This document shows positions 13,567 through 22,123 of a stretch of DNA of 35,951 bases, one piece after another. The notes below the pieces were generated by a model. That model worked only from the letters and a program-made list of their open reading frames with translations. It was not told the DNA's origin and made no database searches. Source of the DNA: Chlorobiota bacterium. GTDB lineage: Bacteria; Bacteroidota; Bacteroidia; Bacteroidales; F082. The DNA is taken from positions 1 to 35,951 of the forward strand of contig JAUVKF010000035.1 in NCBI GenBank assembly GCA_030596395.1, in the 5' to 3' direction. The translations under genes and the position numbers were made by a program. Position 1 is the first letter of the stretch. Each line of letters opens with the position of its first letter.

Positions 13567-15813
13567 ATGAAAACAAGACGGGATTTTATCAAGATCTCCA
13601 CAGTGGGGGCCGGCGCCGCTGCCCTGGGACTAAGCCCTATTACATGGAAAGGCCTGAATACTTTAAATGCAGCTAGCGAGCAGGAATCGGTAAGTGATGA
13701 TGAAATGACTCCTTACCCTACCTATTGCGAAGTTTGCTTTTGGAAATGTGCAGGTTGGACATATGTGGATAAAAAAGGTGAAATAAAAAAGATTATCGGC
13801 AACAAGGAAGATCCTCATTGCAATGGCAGGCTTTGTCCAAGAGGTACCGGAGGCGTTGGCATGTATAGCGACAAAGATCGCTTAAAAACACCCCTGATCA
13901 GGGAAACCAAAAATGGCAAATCCTATTTCAGGAAAGCTTCGTGGGATGAGGCATTGGATCTCGTTGCTGTAAATTTAAAGAAAATTGCTGCCGAACACGG
14001 CCCCGAATGTGTTGCCTTATTTAATCATGGATCAGGAGGAAAATTCTTCGGAACTTTTTTAAATGCTTTCGGTTCACCAAATATTACTGCACCTTCGTTT
14101 GCACAATGTCGCGGACCTAGGGAAACAGCCTGGATAGCTACCTTTGGCGAAGGTGTTGGTTCTCCTGAACCCACCGATATTCGTGATACGAATTGTCTTG
14201 TTTTGATTGGTTCACACCTTGGTGAAAACATGCACAACGGGCAGGTTCAGGAAATGTCAGAAGCCATTGACCGCGGTGCAACTATTATTACAGTAGATCC
14301 ACGCTTAAGTACTGCTGCCAGCAAATCAAAATATTGGCTTCCTATAAAACCAGCTACCGACCTTGCACTATTAATGGCATGGATTCATGTTGCTATTTAC
14401 GAGGGCATTTACAATAAAGAATATGTAGAACAATACACATATGGTTTTGATGAACTAAAAGAGCATGTTAAAAATATGACTCCCGAATGGGCTTATGGGA
14501 TCACTACCATTAAGCCCGATATTATAAGGAAAACGGTTCGTGAAATGGCCAATGCTGCACCGGCAGTAATTATTCATCCCGGCAGGCATGTTACCTGGTA
14601 TGGTGATGATACACAACGTTTACGCGCAGTGGCTATCTTAAACGCATTGTTTGGTTCATGGGGAAACCGTGGAGGATTTTATTTAAAAGAAAGTTTCCAC
14701 CTGCCAAAACCAAAAATACCCAAATACCCTAAACCAACAAAAACCTGGCGCGATGCTTATCCCGGGCAGTTTAAGCTTGCCAGTTTGGCGCTTTCTTCCG
14801 GAATATGTGACGCAACCATCCCTACGGCAGACCGTGCCTGTTCATTTAAAGCATGGATTGTTTCTGGTACCAACTTACCATTGACCTTGCCAAATAAAGC
14901 CAACACCATTGAGGCCATGTCTCATCTCGATTTTATGGTCGTGATTGATACTATGCCAATGGAGGTAACAGGATTCGCTGATGTGATATTGCCCGAATGT
15001 ACTTATCTTGAGCGTTACGATTTAATCAGGACATCGCCACATCGCGAACCATACATCGCCCTGCGTATGCCGGCTGTGAAACCTAAATATGATTCGAAAC
15101 CAGCCTGGTGGATAGCAAAAACGCTGGCCGAAAAAATGGGCCTTGGCGATTATTTTCCGTATGATGATATCACCGATTTGTTGGATTGGCAATTAAAACA
15201 AGTAGGTTCCTCCCTCGAAGAGATGAAACGCATTGGCGTTAAAAAGTTTGATCGTGAGAGTGGTGGGCTTTATTTTCAACAAGGTGAAGAAGTAGAGTTT
15301 AATACGCCAACGGGTAAAATTGAGCTATTTTCAAATGATCTGGCAGCCGAGGGTTTCGACCCTATTCCGGTTTACAAACCCCATCCTGAACCACCTGAGG
15401 GTTTTTATCGATTGATTTATGGAAGAGCTCCGATGCATACTTTCAGCCGAACAGCCAACAATCATAATCTTTGGGATTTGAAAAAGGAAAATTCAGTTTG
15501 GATCAATCCAAAAGTTGCTGATTTGTGGGATTTGAAAAAAGATCAGTACGTCTGGTTAAAAAATCAGGATGGCATTGTATCGTCATTCCCGATAAAAGTG
15601 AGAGTTACCGAACGAATACGTTGGGATTCTGTTTACATGGTGCACGGCTTTGGCCATGCCACTAAAAAATTGAGCCGTGCCAATGGCCATGGCGCAAACG
15701 ATTCGGAATTAATTACCAATGTTATGGTTGACCCGGTAATGGGAGGAACCGGTATGCGGGGCAACTTTATCACATTTCTTAAAGAAAAACCAGGAAAGGA
15801 GGTTGAAGCATGA
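13567..15813 (+). CDS. Psr/Phs-type molybdopterin oxidoreductase, catalytic subunit
   Basis: Catalytic subunit of a DMSO-reductase-family enzyme in the polysulfide/thiosulfate reductase branch. A Tat signal (TRRDFIKISTVGAGAAALGL, residues 3-22) places it in the periplasm. A [4Fe-4S] site follows (CEVCFWKC, Cys54, Cys57, Cys61, and Cys90 in LCPRG). Then comes the segment FAQCRGPRE, whose Cys181 is the likely molybdenum ligand, as in PsrA/PhsA, and the C-terminal dinucleotide-binding domain with RAPMHTFSRTANN and GFGHATKKLSRANG. At 748 residues it matches PsrA and PhsA (about 760). It is followed by B and C subunit genes with a 4-base overlap. Physiological substrate and direction (polysulfide, thiosulfate, tetrathionate or another sulfur compound) cannot be read from sequence; the sulfur neighbours support a sulfur substrate. 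Confidence 0.88.
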   Translation: MKTRRDFIKISTVGAGAAALGLSPITWKGLNTLNAASEQESVSDDEMTPYPTYCEVCFWKCAGWTYVDKKGEIKKIIGNKEDPHCNGRLCPRGTGGVGMYSDKDRLKTPLIRETKNGKSYFRKASWDEALDLVAVNLKKIAAEHGPECVALFNHGSGGKFFGTFLNAFGSPNITAPSFAQCRGPRETAWIATFGEGVGSPEPTDIRDTNCLVLIGSHLGENMHNGQVQEMSEAIDRGATIITVDPRLSTAASKSKYWLPIKPATDLALLMAWIHVAIYEGIYNKEYVEQYTYGFDELKEHVKNMTPEWAYGITTIKPDIIRKTVREMANAAPAVIIHPGRHVTWYGDDTQRLRAVAILNALFGSWGNRGGFYLKESFHLPKPKIPKYPKPTKTWRDAYPGQFKLASLALSSGICDATIPTADRACSFKAWIVSGTNLPLTLPNKANTIEAMSHLDFMVVIDTMPMEVTGFADVILPECTYLERYDLIRTSPHREPYIALRMPAVKPKYDSKPAWWIAKTLAEKMGLGDYFPYDDITDLLDWQLKQVGSSLEEMKRIGVKKFDRESGGLYFQQGEEVEFNTPTGKIELFSNDLAAEGFDPIPVYKPHPEPPEGFYRLIYGRAPMHTFSRTANNHNLWDLKKENSVWINPKVADLWDLKKDQYVWLKNQDGIVSSFPIKVRVTERIRWDSVYMVHGFGHATKKLSRANGHGANDSELITNVMVDPVMGGTGMRGNFITFLKEKPGKEVEA

Positions 15814-16343
15814 GATACGCAATGGCTATCGACACTAAAAAATGTGTAGGCTGCGGCGACTGTGTTGTTGCCTGCCAGACCGAAAACAATGTACCTCACG
15901 GTTATTGTCGCGACTGGATTGTTGAAAATGTAAATGGAAGCTATCCCAATGTAGAAATTGAATTGCGGTCTGAACGATGCAACCATTGTGACAATTCACC
16001 TTGCGTCAGATGCTGCCCAACGGGTGCCAGCCACATTATTGAAGGAGGAATTGTGAAAGTTACCCACAATGAATGCATTGGCTGTGGCGCTTGTATTCAA
16101 TCGTGTCCTTATGATGCAAGGTATTCGCATCCTGATGGATATGTAGACAAGTGTACCTTTTGTGATCACCGCCTGGAAAAAGGGCAGAGTACGGCTTGTG
16201 TTGAAGTTTGCCCGACAAACTGTTTGTATTTTGGCGATTTGGAAGACCCCAATAGTGATGTTTCCAAGGCGTTGAAAAACCGGAAGTGGAAAGTCCTTGC
16301 TCCTGAAGCAGGTACCAAACCCCAATTATATTTTCTCACTTAA
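15810..16343 (+). CDS. Psr/Phs-type iron-sulfur electron-transfer subunit
   Basis: The 177-residue ferredoxin-like subunit relays electrons between the molybdoenzyme and the membrane subunit. Sixteen cysteines form four cubane sites: Cys12/15/18/22 (KCVGCGDCVVAC), Cys57/60/65/69, Cys89/92/95/99 (ECIGCGACIQSC) and Cys115/118/130/134, with the usual domain-swapped ligation in this family. The length agrees with PsrB (about 190). It has no signal peptide, so it should ride out with the Tat-exported catalytic subunit. Its ATG overlaps the stop of the preceding gene (ATGA), indicating coupled translation. Confidence 0.93.
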   Translation: MRYAMAIDTKKCVGCGDCVVACQTENNVPHGYCRDWIVENVNGSYPNVEIELRSERCNHCDNSPCVRCCPTGASHIIEGGIVKVTHNECIGCGACIQSCPYDARYSHPDGYVDKCTFCDHRLEKGQSTACVEVCPTNCLYFGDLEDPNSDVSKALKNRKWKVLAPEAGTKPQLYFLT

Positions 16344-16354
16344 AAAGGATTAAC

Positions 16355-17296
16355 ATGAATGAAGAGTTATTCGTAAGCGGGCGTAACATACCAAATATTG
16401 ATCCTTATCTCAATATCTGGCACTGGCAAATACCCATATACCTTTACCTGGGGGGACTCGCGGCAGGCATTATGTTCTTCGCTGGATATTTCACGGTTAT
16501 GCGCAAAGAAAAAGACATGGAAGCTACGGTAAAATGGGCGCCATTTCTGGTTCCGGGGGTATTGGTCCTTGGCCTTTTTGCGTTATTCCTTGATTTGAAA
16601 CACCAGCTATACTTCTGGCGATTATATACCACCATCCGCTTTGAATCGCCCATGTCGTGGGGTGCGTGGACGTTGATGCTCATCACACCGCTATCATTTG
16701 TATGGGCAGCCAGTTATATGAAAGAATTATTCCCAAAATGGGATTGGAAATTTAACATCTTAAATAAAGTTGAGTCACTTGCTATTAAATACCGTGAATT
16801 TTTAGCATGGATGATGATGTTGCTGGCCATTGTGCTGGGTGTTTATACCGGTATACTTTTATCCGCATTTAATGCGAGGCCGCTTTGGAATACTTCAATT
16901 CTTGGCCCTTTGTTCTTAGTCTCAGGACTGTCAACCGGTTTGGCTACAGCCATGTGGATGTCGAAAAGTAAGTACGAACGAAAAGTACTCAGCCGTCTTG
17001 ACCTCATCATGATTTTTGTGGAATTATTTCTGATCATTCACTTGCTTATGGGTTTCCTTGCTGCATCAGAAGTGCAAATTGAAGCAGCGCAACTATTTCT
17101 TGGTGGAGAGTTTACTGCTGTATTTTGGTCATTTGTAATTATTCTCGGGCTTGCTTTTCCGGCAACACTTGAAATTCTGGAACTCAGGGGTTATCATATT
17201 CCGGTTTGGATACCCGCCCTTTTAATTTTAATCGGAGGGCTTGTATTTCGATTTGTTATGGTTGAAGCAGGACAAATTACCCGCTTTTTATATTGA
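16355..17296 (+). CDS. NrfD/PsrC-type membrane anchor and quinone-reacting subunit
   Basis: The 313-residue integral membrane protein of the NrfD/PsrC family has about eight hydrophobic segments. It opens with WHWQIPIYLYLGGLAAGIMF (first helix, typical of the family) and continues with LKHQLYFWRLYTTIRFESPM, which matches the PsrC loop by the quinone pocket. Family members pass electrons between the quinone pool and the periplasmic Fe-S subunit. Size equals Wolinella-type PsrC (about 317). It begins 11 bases after the Fe-S gene, completing an A-B-C set. Confidence 0.92.
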   Translation: MNEELFVSGRNIPNIDPYLNIWHWQIPIYLYLGGLAAGIMFFAGYFTVMRKEKDMEATVKWAPFLVPGVLVLGLFALFLDLKHQLYFWRLYTTIRFESPMSWGAWTLMLITPLSFVWAASYMKELFPKWDWKFNILNKVESLAIKYREFLAWMMMLLAIVLGVYTGILLSAFNARPLWNTSILGPLFLVSGLSTGLATAMWMSKSKYERKVLSRLDLIMIFVELFLIIHLLMGFLAASEVQIEAAQLFLGGEFTAVFWSFVIILGLAFPATLEILELRGYHIPVWIPALLILIGGLVFRFVMVEAGQITRFLY

Positions 17297-17320
17297 TCTT
17301 GATTTAAAAACATAATATAT

Positions 17321-17860
17321 ATGAATGCAAATTCAAATATGAAAAACCAGCCCAAATACATCAATCCCTATTTTGGTGGGATTTTATTGGGCATTTTACT
17401 CCTTGCAACCTTTTATCTGGCAGGCAGAGGCCTCAGCGCAACGGGCGCTGTTAAACTTAGTGTTGTGACCATTATGGACAAAATAGCTCCCGTACATACT
17501 GAAAACAATACTTTTTACAGCCGTTTTATCCCTGAAGATGGAAGTTCTCCCATGTTTAACTGGCTTGTGTTTGCAGCCATCGGCACTTTGTTTGGAGGTA
17601 TGCTTTCGGGAGCCATCTTTGGGCGTTTAAAAAAGCTTAGGATTGAACACTCACCAAAAATAAGTGCACGTACACGGCTAATTGCTGCCGGAATTGGCGG
17701 CATCTTATTTGGTATTGGCAGCCAGTTCGGGAGAGGATGCTCAAGCGGTGCTGCACTGAGCGGCACAGCATCTCTCTCGCTGGGCGGTTTAATTGTTATG
17801 GCATTGATGTTTGGCATTGGCTACGTCTTCGCTTATTTCTTCAGAAAATTATGGATATAA
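17321..17860 (+). CDS. YeeE/YedE-family sulfur transporter, half 1
   Basis: The 179-residue inner-membrane protein has about four hydrophobic segments and the family motif GIGSQFGRGCSSGAALSG, whose Cys140 is the kind of cysteine that relays thiosulfate or sulfane sulfur in YeeE/TsuA proteins. Full-length YeeE is about 350 residues with two such halves; here the two halves are separate neighbouring genes. It lies 24 bases after psrC and 16 bases before the second half. An alternative ATG at 17339 would shorten it by six residues. The transported compound is unproven. Confidence 0.85.
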   Translation: MNANSNMKNQPKYINPYFGGILLGILLLATFYLAGRGLSATGAVKLSVVTIMDKIAPVHTENNTFYSRFIPEDGSSPMFNWLVFAAIGTLFGGMLSGAIFGRLKKLRIEHSPKISARTRLIAAGIGGILFGIGSQFGRGCSSGAALSGTASLSLGGLIVMALMFGIGYVFAYFFRKLWI

Positions 17861-17876
17861 TACAAAATAAAGAATT

Positions 17877-18482
17877 ATGGGACCATTAATTCCTCAAGGT
17901 ATAATTACAGGGCAATGGGATTTTGTTATTGCCTTATTGATAGGTGCTGCATTTGGATTTATCCTTGAAGCATCCGGCTTTTCATCTTCAAGAAATATAG
18001 TCGGTGTATTTTACGGATATAATTTTGTAGTGCTTCGGGTATTTTTTACAGCTATGATAGTAGCGATGGTTGGTTTGTTGTTTTTTAGCTATTTCGGCTG
18101 GATAGATTTAAACCTGGTATTTGTTTTGCCCACCTATGTTAACGCAATGCTACTCGGTGGGTTTATCATGGGACTGGGCTTCGTTATCGGAGGCTTTTGT
18201 CCGGGTACCAGTTACACAGCAGTAGCTATTGGAAAAATTGACGGGATGGTTTTTACTGTTGGTACTTTCATCGGTGTTTTGATCTTCTCCGAGGCTTTTC
18301 CGTTATTTGAAAACTTCTACACAGCCAACAATCTTGGCGGGATTACAATTGGTGAAATGTTTAGCGTTACAAATGAGGTTGTTGCTTTTATCTTTGTATT
18401 AATGGCTATCGTTGCCTTTTATGTTACCTGGCTCATTGAAAAGAAAGTAAGAAAGAACATGACTGAATACAAATTCGAATAA
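17877..18482 (+). CDS. YeeE/YedE-family sulfur transporter, half 2
   Basis: The 201-residue membrane protein has about five hydrophobic segments. It carries GFILEASGFSSSRNIVGVFY at residues 25-45 and the family core GLGFVIGGFCPGTSYTAVAI with Cys108, the counterpart of Cys140 in the preceding gene. Together the two proteins give the pair of re-entrant cysteine motifs found in one chain of full-length YeeE. It ends two bases before the next ATG, so translation with the rhodanese-fold gene is probably coupled. Confidence 0.87.
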   Translation: MGPLIPQGIITGQWDFVIALLIGAAFGFILEASGFSSSRNIVGVFYGYNFVVLRVFFTAMIVAMVGLLFFSYFGWIDLNLVFVLPTYVNAMLLGGFIMGLGFVIGGFCPGTSYTAVAIGKIDGMVFTVGTFIGVLIFSEAFPLFENFYTANNLGGITIGEMFSVTNEVVAFIFVLMAIVAFYVTWLIEKKVRKNMTEYKFE

Positions 18483-18484
18483 TT

Positions 18485-19099
18485 ATGAACAGGAATTACA
18501 TTTTTCTTGCAACCCTGATGATTTTACTTGCGGCTGGATTATTAATTTTACCTGAACGGCATAATTATCAGCAAATTAAACCCGAAGATTTAATGTGGGA
18601 TATTGTTCAGACACAACGGTATGTTACTACTGATCAAGTGGCCCAAATGATTATTGAGGGTGACCCAACACTGGAATTAATCGACGTACGATCAGCAAAG
18701 GAATTTGAATCATTTTCATTAACAAATACAATTAATATTCCGCTGGATAGTCTGATGAGTCCAAACTATAGCGATTATTTAGGTATTGAAGATATTAATG
18801 TAGTGTTTTACAGTAATGACGACATCAAAGCTGACCAGGCTTGGGTTATTGCTAAACGAATGGGATATAACAGTTTATATGTAATGGACGGGGGCTTAAA
18901 TTGTTGGATTAAAACAATTATCAAACCCATTGAACCACCTGAAACGGCTTCGCTTTCCGAACACGATTTGTATCAGTTCCGAAAAGGAGCCAGTGTTTAT
19001 TTTACCGGCGCAAAAATTGCTGCCCCGGATGAAAACAATAAAGCTTCAGTTAAAATAGTGAGAAGAAAAAAAGGTGCTGCTGTAGCAGGTGGCTGTTAA
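18485..19099 (+). CDS. Membrane-anchored rhodanese-fold protein, catalytic Cys lost, C-terminal GGC tail (1)
   Basis: The 204-residue protein has one N-terminal membrane helix (YIFLATLMILLAAGLLIL, residues 5-22), most likely leaving the rest in the periplasm. A rhodanese fold covers about residues 45-148: ELIDVRSAKEFESFSLTNTI, then VVFYSNDDIKADQAW, where Ser110 or its neighbours replace the catalytic cysteine, then YVMDGGLNCWIK. After a roughly 40-residue linker the chain ends IVRRKKGAAVAGGC. Only Cys140 and the terminal Cys204 are present. The next gene ends almost identically. The C-terminal Gly-Gly-Cys resembles the sulfur-carrying arm of SoxY (GGCGG) by analogy, not homology. It starts two bases after the YeeE gene. 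Carrier function is my inference. Confidence 0.8.
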   Translation: MNRNYIFLATLMILLAAGLLILPERHNYQQIKPEDLMWDIVQTQRYVTTDQVAQMIIEGDPTLELIDVRSAKEFESFSLTNTINIPLDSLMSPNYSDYLGIEDINVVFYSNDDIKADQAWVIAKRMGYNSLYVMDGGLNCWIKTIIKPIEPPETASLSEHDLYQFRKGASVYFTGAKIAAPDENNKASVKIVRRKKGAAVAGGC

Positions 19100-19153
19100 A
19101 AAGAGTAGCAACAAAGATTAAATAAAATTAAACCCCTATAATAATCAACCATC

Positions 19154-19783
19154 ATGCATGTACATGAGCTTAATCCAAAAAGAAGTGTAATCACGATGAT
19201 CATCTTTGTGATTATTATCATTGCCGGTTTGTTAACGCTTACAAATCCCAGGTTAAAATATGCCCTTGATCCCGATCAAACCATCAGCCTTGTAATAAAC
19301 GATAATGATAACATATCCCCCGAGCAACTTGACAACATGATGACAGGCTCTACAGAAAATATAACCCTTATTGATATACGCAATCATTACGTTTTTGCGC
19401 GAGGCCATATACCTGGTGCAACAAATGTTTCAGCAGTTGAACTACTTGAAAATGATAACATTCGCTGGTTAAAAAACCTGAAAAAGAATGGTACTGTTGT
19501 GATTATTTATGGTGAAGATCAATTAGAGGCCAACGGCCCATGGATGGTCTTGCAACAAATTGGATTTAATAATGTAAAAACTTTATTGGGTGGCTACCGG
19601 TATTACCTGGCAATCAACGACAAGGTAAGCCCCGTTAAAGAATACATACCCGAAAAAGCAGCATATGACTATGCAGAAGTTGCAAAGGTTGTTGATATCG
19701 AAGAAGATAATAACTCCAATAAAAAGAAAACCACCATTGTAAGACGTAAAAAAAAGGGTAAGGCTGTCGCCGGAGGTTGTTAA
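19154..19783 (+). CDS. Membrane-anchored rhodanese-fold protein, catalytic Cys lost, C-terminal GGC tail (2)
   Basis: The 209-residue paralogue of the preceding gene has an N-terminal helix at about 11-30 (SVITMIIFVIIIIAGLLTLT). A rhodanese fold covers about 55-152 (TLIDIRNHYVFARGHIPGAT is well kept), and the active-site loop VVIIYGEDQLEANGPW has no cysteine. An acidic then Lys-rich linker leads to the ending IVRRKKKGKAVAGGC. Cys209, the last residue, is the only cysteine in the whole protein, so any thiol chemistry must use it. It is 54 bases downstream of its paralogue and is the last gene of the island; MITE copy B follows. The rhodanese fold is well supported; the role as a sulfur carrier is a hypothesis. 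Confidence 0.8.
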   Translation: MHVHELNPKRSVITMIIFVIIIIAGLLTLTNPRLKYALDPDQTISLVINDNDNISPEQLDNMMTGSTENITLIDIRNHYVFARGHIPGATNVSAVELLENDNIRWLKNLKKNGTVVIIYGEDQLEANGPWMVLQQIGFNNVKTLLGGYRYYLAINDKVSPVKEYIPEKAAYDYAEVAKVVDIEEDNNSNKKKTTIVRRKKKGKAVAGGC

Positions 19784-19812
19784 TCAGATGCAAACAACTA
19801 TTTCATTTACTT

Positions 19813-19956
19813 TAAGAGGCTGTTTGGAATTTATCCTTCAGTTTTCTTATGTGTCTTTTTAGCCATTTCATCGTTATCCGTCAGCTGACGGATGCCTCGA
19901 TTTGACAAAAAATACATCATAATATACTCTAAAAACAAAATCCAAACAGTCTCTAA
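19813..19956. mobile_element. 144-bp palindromic MITE family, copy B
   Basis: It has the same length and orientation as copy A, with ends AAGAGGCTGTTTGGAATTTA and the complement of TTAGAGACTGTTTGGATTTT. The centre (19876-19893) is the palindrome ATCCGTCAGCTGACGGAT instead of the CCCGAGG type of copy A. It fills the gap between two converging genes and its hairpin ends may stop transcription from both sides. No coding sequence. Confidence 0.8.
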
Positions 19957-19966
19957 GAGTCAGCCC

Positions 19967-21982
19967 TTAATCAAACAAATTTTCAATCAATTTATCATTC
20001 GCGTTATGTGGCAAGGTTACTTTTAAATTGGCATTTAGCGCCATTGCTTTTTTAATGGCAAAGAAAGCACCTTCGTTCCTGGCCCAACTCCTGCGTGAGA
20101 TACCATTGTTCACATCCCAAAACAACATCGACCGCAGTCGTCTGTCAGCATCATCCGATCCGTCCAATACCATTCCAAAGCCACCGTTAATCACTTCTCC
20201 CCAGCCAACGCCACCTCCATTATGGATGGATACCCATGTGGCTCCCCTGAATGAATCACCAATTACATTTTGTATGGCCATATCGGCTGTAAAACTCGAT
20301 CCGTCATAAATATTTGAAGTCTCCCTGAAAGGTGAATCCGTTCCTGATACATCGTGATGATCGCGCCCCAAAACAATTGGTGCTGATATTTTACCCGCTT
20401 TAATTGCATGATTAAACGCAGCAGCAATCTTAATTCGCCCATTCGCATCAGCATAAAGTATTCGCGCCTGCGAACCAACTACCAGTTTATTTTCCTGTGC
20501 TCCATGTATCCATTGTATGTTATCAGCCATTTGACTTTGTACCTCTTTTGGAGATTCCAGCATCAATTCATTTAACACTTGTGATGCAATTTGATCAGTA
20601 AGCTCCAGGTCTTTCGGGTCTCCTGATGTACATACCCATCGGAATGGGCCAAAACCATAATCAAAAAACATGGGCCCCATAATATCCTGAACATAAGATG
20701 GGTATTTAAAAGTTTTTCCATCCGCTGCCATTACATCAGCACCGGCACGTGACGCTTCGAGCAAAAATGCATTACCATAATCAAAGAAATAGGTTCCTTT
20801 TGCTGTATGTTTATTGATTGCATCTGCCTGCCTGCAAAGCGATTCCTGAACTTTTTCCTCGAATAAATCAGGCTGATCTGCCATCATGCGATTTGATTCT
20901 TCAAAACTTAATCCCACCGGATAATATCCTCCGGCCCACGGATTATGTAAAGATGTTTGATCCGTCCCAAGATCAACGAAGATGTCTTCTTCAAAAAACT
21001 TTTCCCAAACGTCCACTATATTTCCCTGGTAGGCAATTGAAACAACCTCTTTATTTTCTTTGGCTCTTTTTACTCTGTCTACCAGTTGGTCAAGATTAGC
21101 AGCTACCTCATCAACCCAGCCCTGTTCGTGGCGCTTATTAGTAGCCGATGGATTGATTTCTGCCACTACTGTTATCACACCTGAAATATTTCCTGCTTTT
21201 GGCTGAGCACCCGACATACCACCCAGTCCTGATGTTACAAACAGCTTGCCTGCAAACGGATCATGGTTTTCAGTTGTTACTTTTCTGGCGGCATTCATCA
21301 CAGTTATTGTAGTTCCATGCACTATTCCCTGAGGTCCGATGTACATATACGATCCGGCAGTCATTTGTCCGTACTGCGAAACACCTAATGCATTAAACTT
21401 TTCCCAATCATCCTGCTTTGAATAATTTGGAATAACCATTCCGTTTGTTACCACAACTCTCGGGGCTTCCTTATGTGAGGGGAATAAACCCATAGGATGG
21501 CCTGAATACATCGCGAGTGTTTGCTCATCGTTCATGGTTGCCAGGTATTGCATGGTAAGCAGGTATTGCGCCCAGTTTTGGAATACAGCACCATTTCCAC
21601 CATAAGTAATTAACTCATGTGGGTGTTGCGCTACTACCGGATCAAGATTATTCTGGATCATTAACATGATGGCAGCAGCCTGTTTTGATTGATAAGGATA
21701 ATTATCAATTGGCCTGGCACACATTTCATAATCAGGCCTGAAGCGATACATATAAATCCGCCCGTATTTTTCCAATTCTTCAGCAAATTCCGCAGCAAGA
21801 ACTTCATGATGTTTTTCAGGAAAATACCTCAGTGCATTTCGCAGAGAAAGTTTTTTCTCATCTACCGATAAGGTATCCTTGCGCTTAGGTGCGTGGTTAA
21901 TATTTGGATCATAAGGTATTGGAGTAGGCAATTCAGCTGGTATTCCGGTTAAAATGGCCTTTTTAAAATCGTGATCAGACAT
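19967..21982 (-). CDS. hutU: Urocanate hydratase
   Basis: Cytoplasmic NAD-dependent lyase of histidine breakdown converting urocanate to imidazolone propionate. The 671-residue protein is the longer form seen in Bacteroidota (Pseudomonas HutU is about 556). Visible motifs are YGGNGAVFQNWAQYLLTMQY, AMYSGHPMGLFPS, the NAD-binding VTSGLGGMSGAQPKAG, the segment RDHHDVSGTDSPFRET, and FRWVCTSGDP with Cys451 as the equivalent of the active-site cysteine. No other hut genes are beside it. A TAATTTTG promoter box at 22009-22016 lies just upstream. No defects seen. Confidence 0.95.
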   Translation of the reverse strand: MSDHDFKKAILTGIPAELPTPIPYDPNINHAPKRKDTLSVDEKKLSLRNALRYFPEKHHEVLAAEFAEELEKYGRIYMYRFRPDYEMCARPIDNYPYQSKQAAAIMLMIQNNLDPVVAQHPHELITYGGNGAVFQNWAQYLLTMQYLATMNDEQTLAMYSGHPMGLFPSHKEAPRVVVTNGMVIPNYSKQDDWEKFNALGVSQYGQMTAGSYMYIGPQGIVHGTTITVMNAARKVTTENHDPFAGKLFVTSGLGGMSGAQPKAGNISGVITVVAEINPSATNKRHEQGWVDEVAANLDQLVDRVKRAKENKEVVSIAYQGNIVDVWEKFFEEDIFVDLGTDQTSLHNPWAGGYYPVGLSFEESNRMMADQPDLFEEKVQESLCRQADAINKHTAKGTYFFDYGNAFLLEASRAGADVMAADGKTFKYPSYVQDIMGPMFFDYGFGPFRWVCTSGDPKDLELTDQIASQVLNELMLESPKEVQSQMADNIQWIHGAQENKLVVGSQARILYADANGRIKIAAAFNHAIKAGKISAPIVLGRDHHDVSGTDSPFRETSNIYDGSSFTADMAIQNVIGDSFRGATWVSIHNGGGVGWGEVINGGFGMVLDGSDDADRRLRSMLFWDVNNGISRRSWARNEGAFFAIKKAMALNANLKVTLPHNANDKLIENLFD

Positions 21983-22008
21983 TTTTGCAACTTTTGATAA
22001 ATTGACTG

Positions 22009-22016
22009 CAAAATTA
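22009..22016 (-). promoter_or_regulatory. Promoter -7 box of hutU
   Basis: On the minus strand TAATTTTG fits TAnnTTTG, 26 bases before the ATG, implying a leader of about 20 bases. No TTTG at exactly 19-base spacing (one lies 24 bases upstream). Confidence 0.55.
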
Positions 22017-22123
22017 CGATAAATGCCAGTTGCTGAAAAACAAATTTATGGGCAAATTATGAAACAGGAGGAAGAAAGTATCGCCTTGTATTTGGTTTAC
22101 TACAAGTTGATAAACACAGTATT

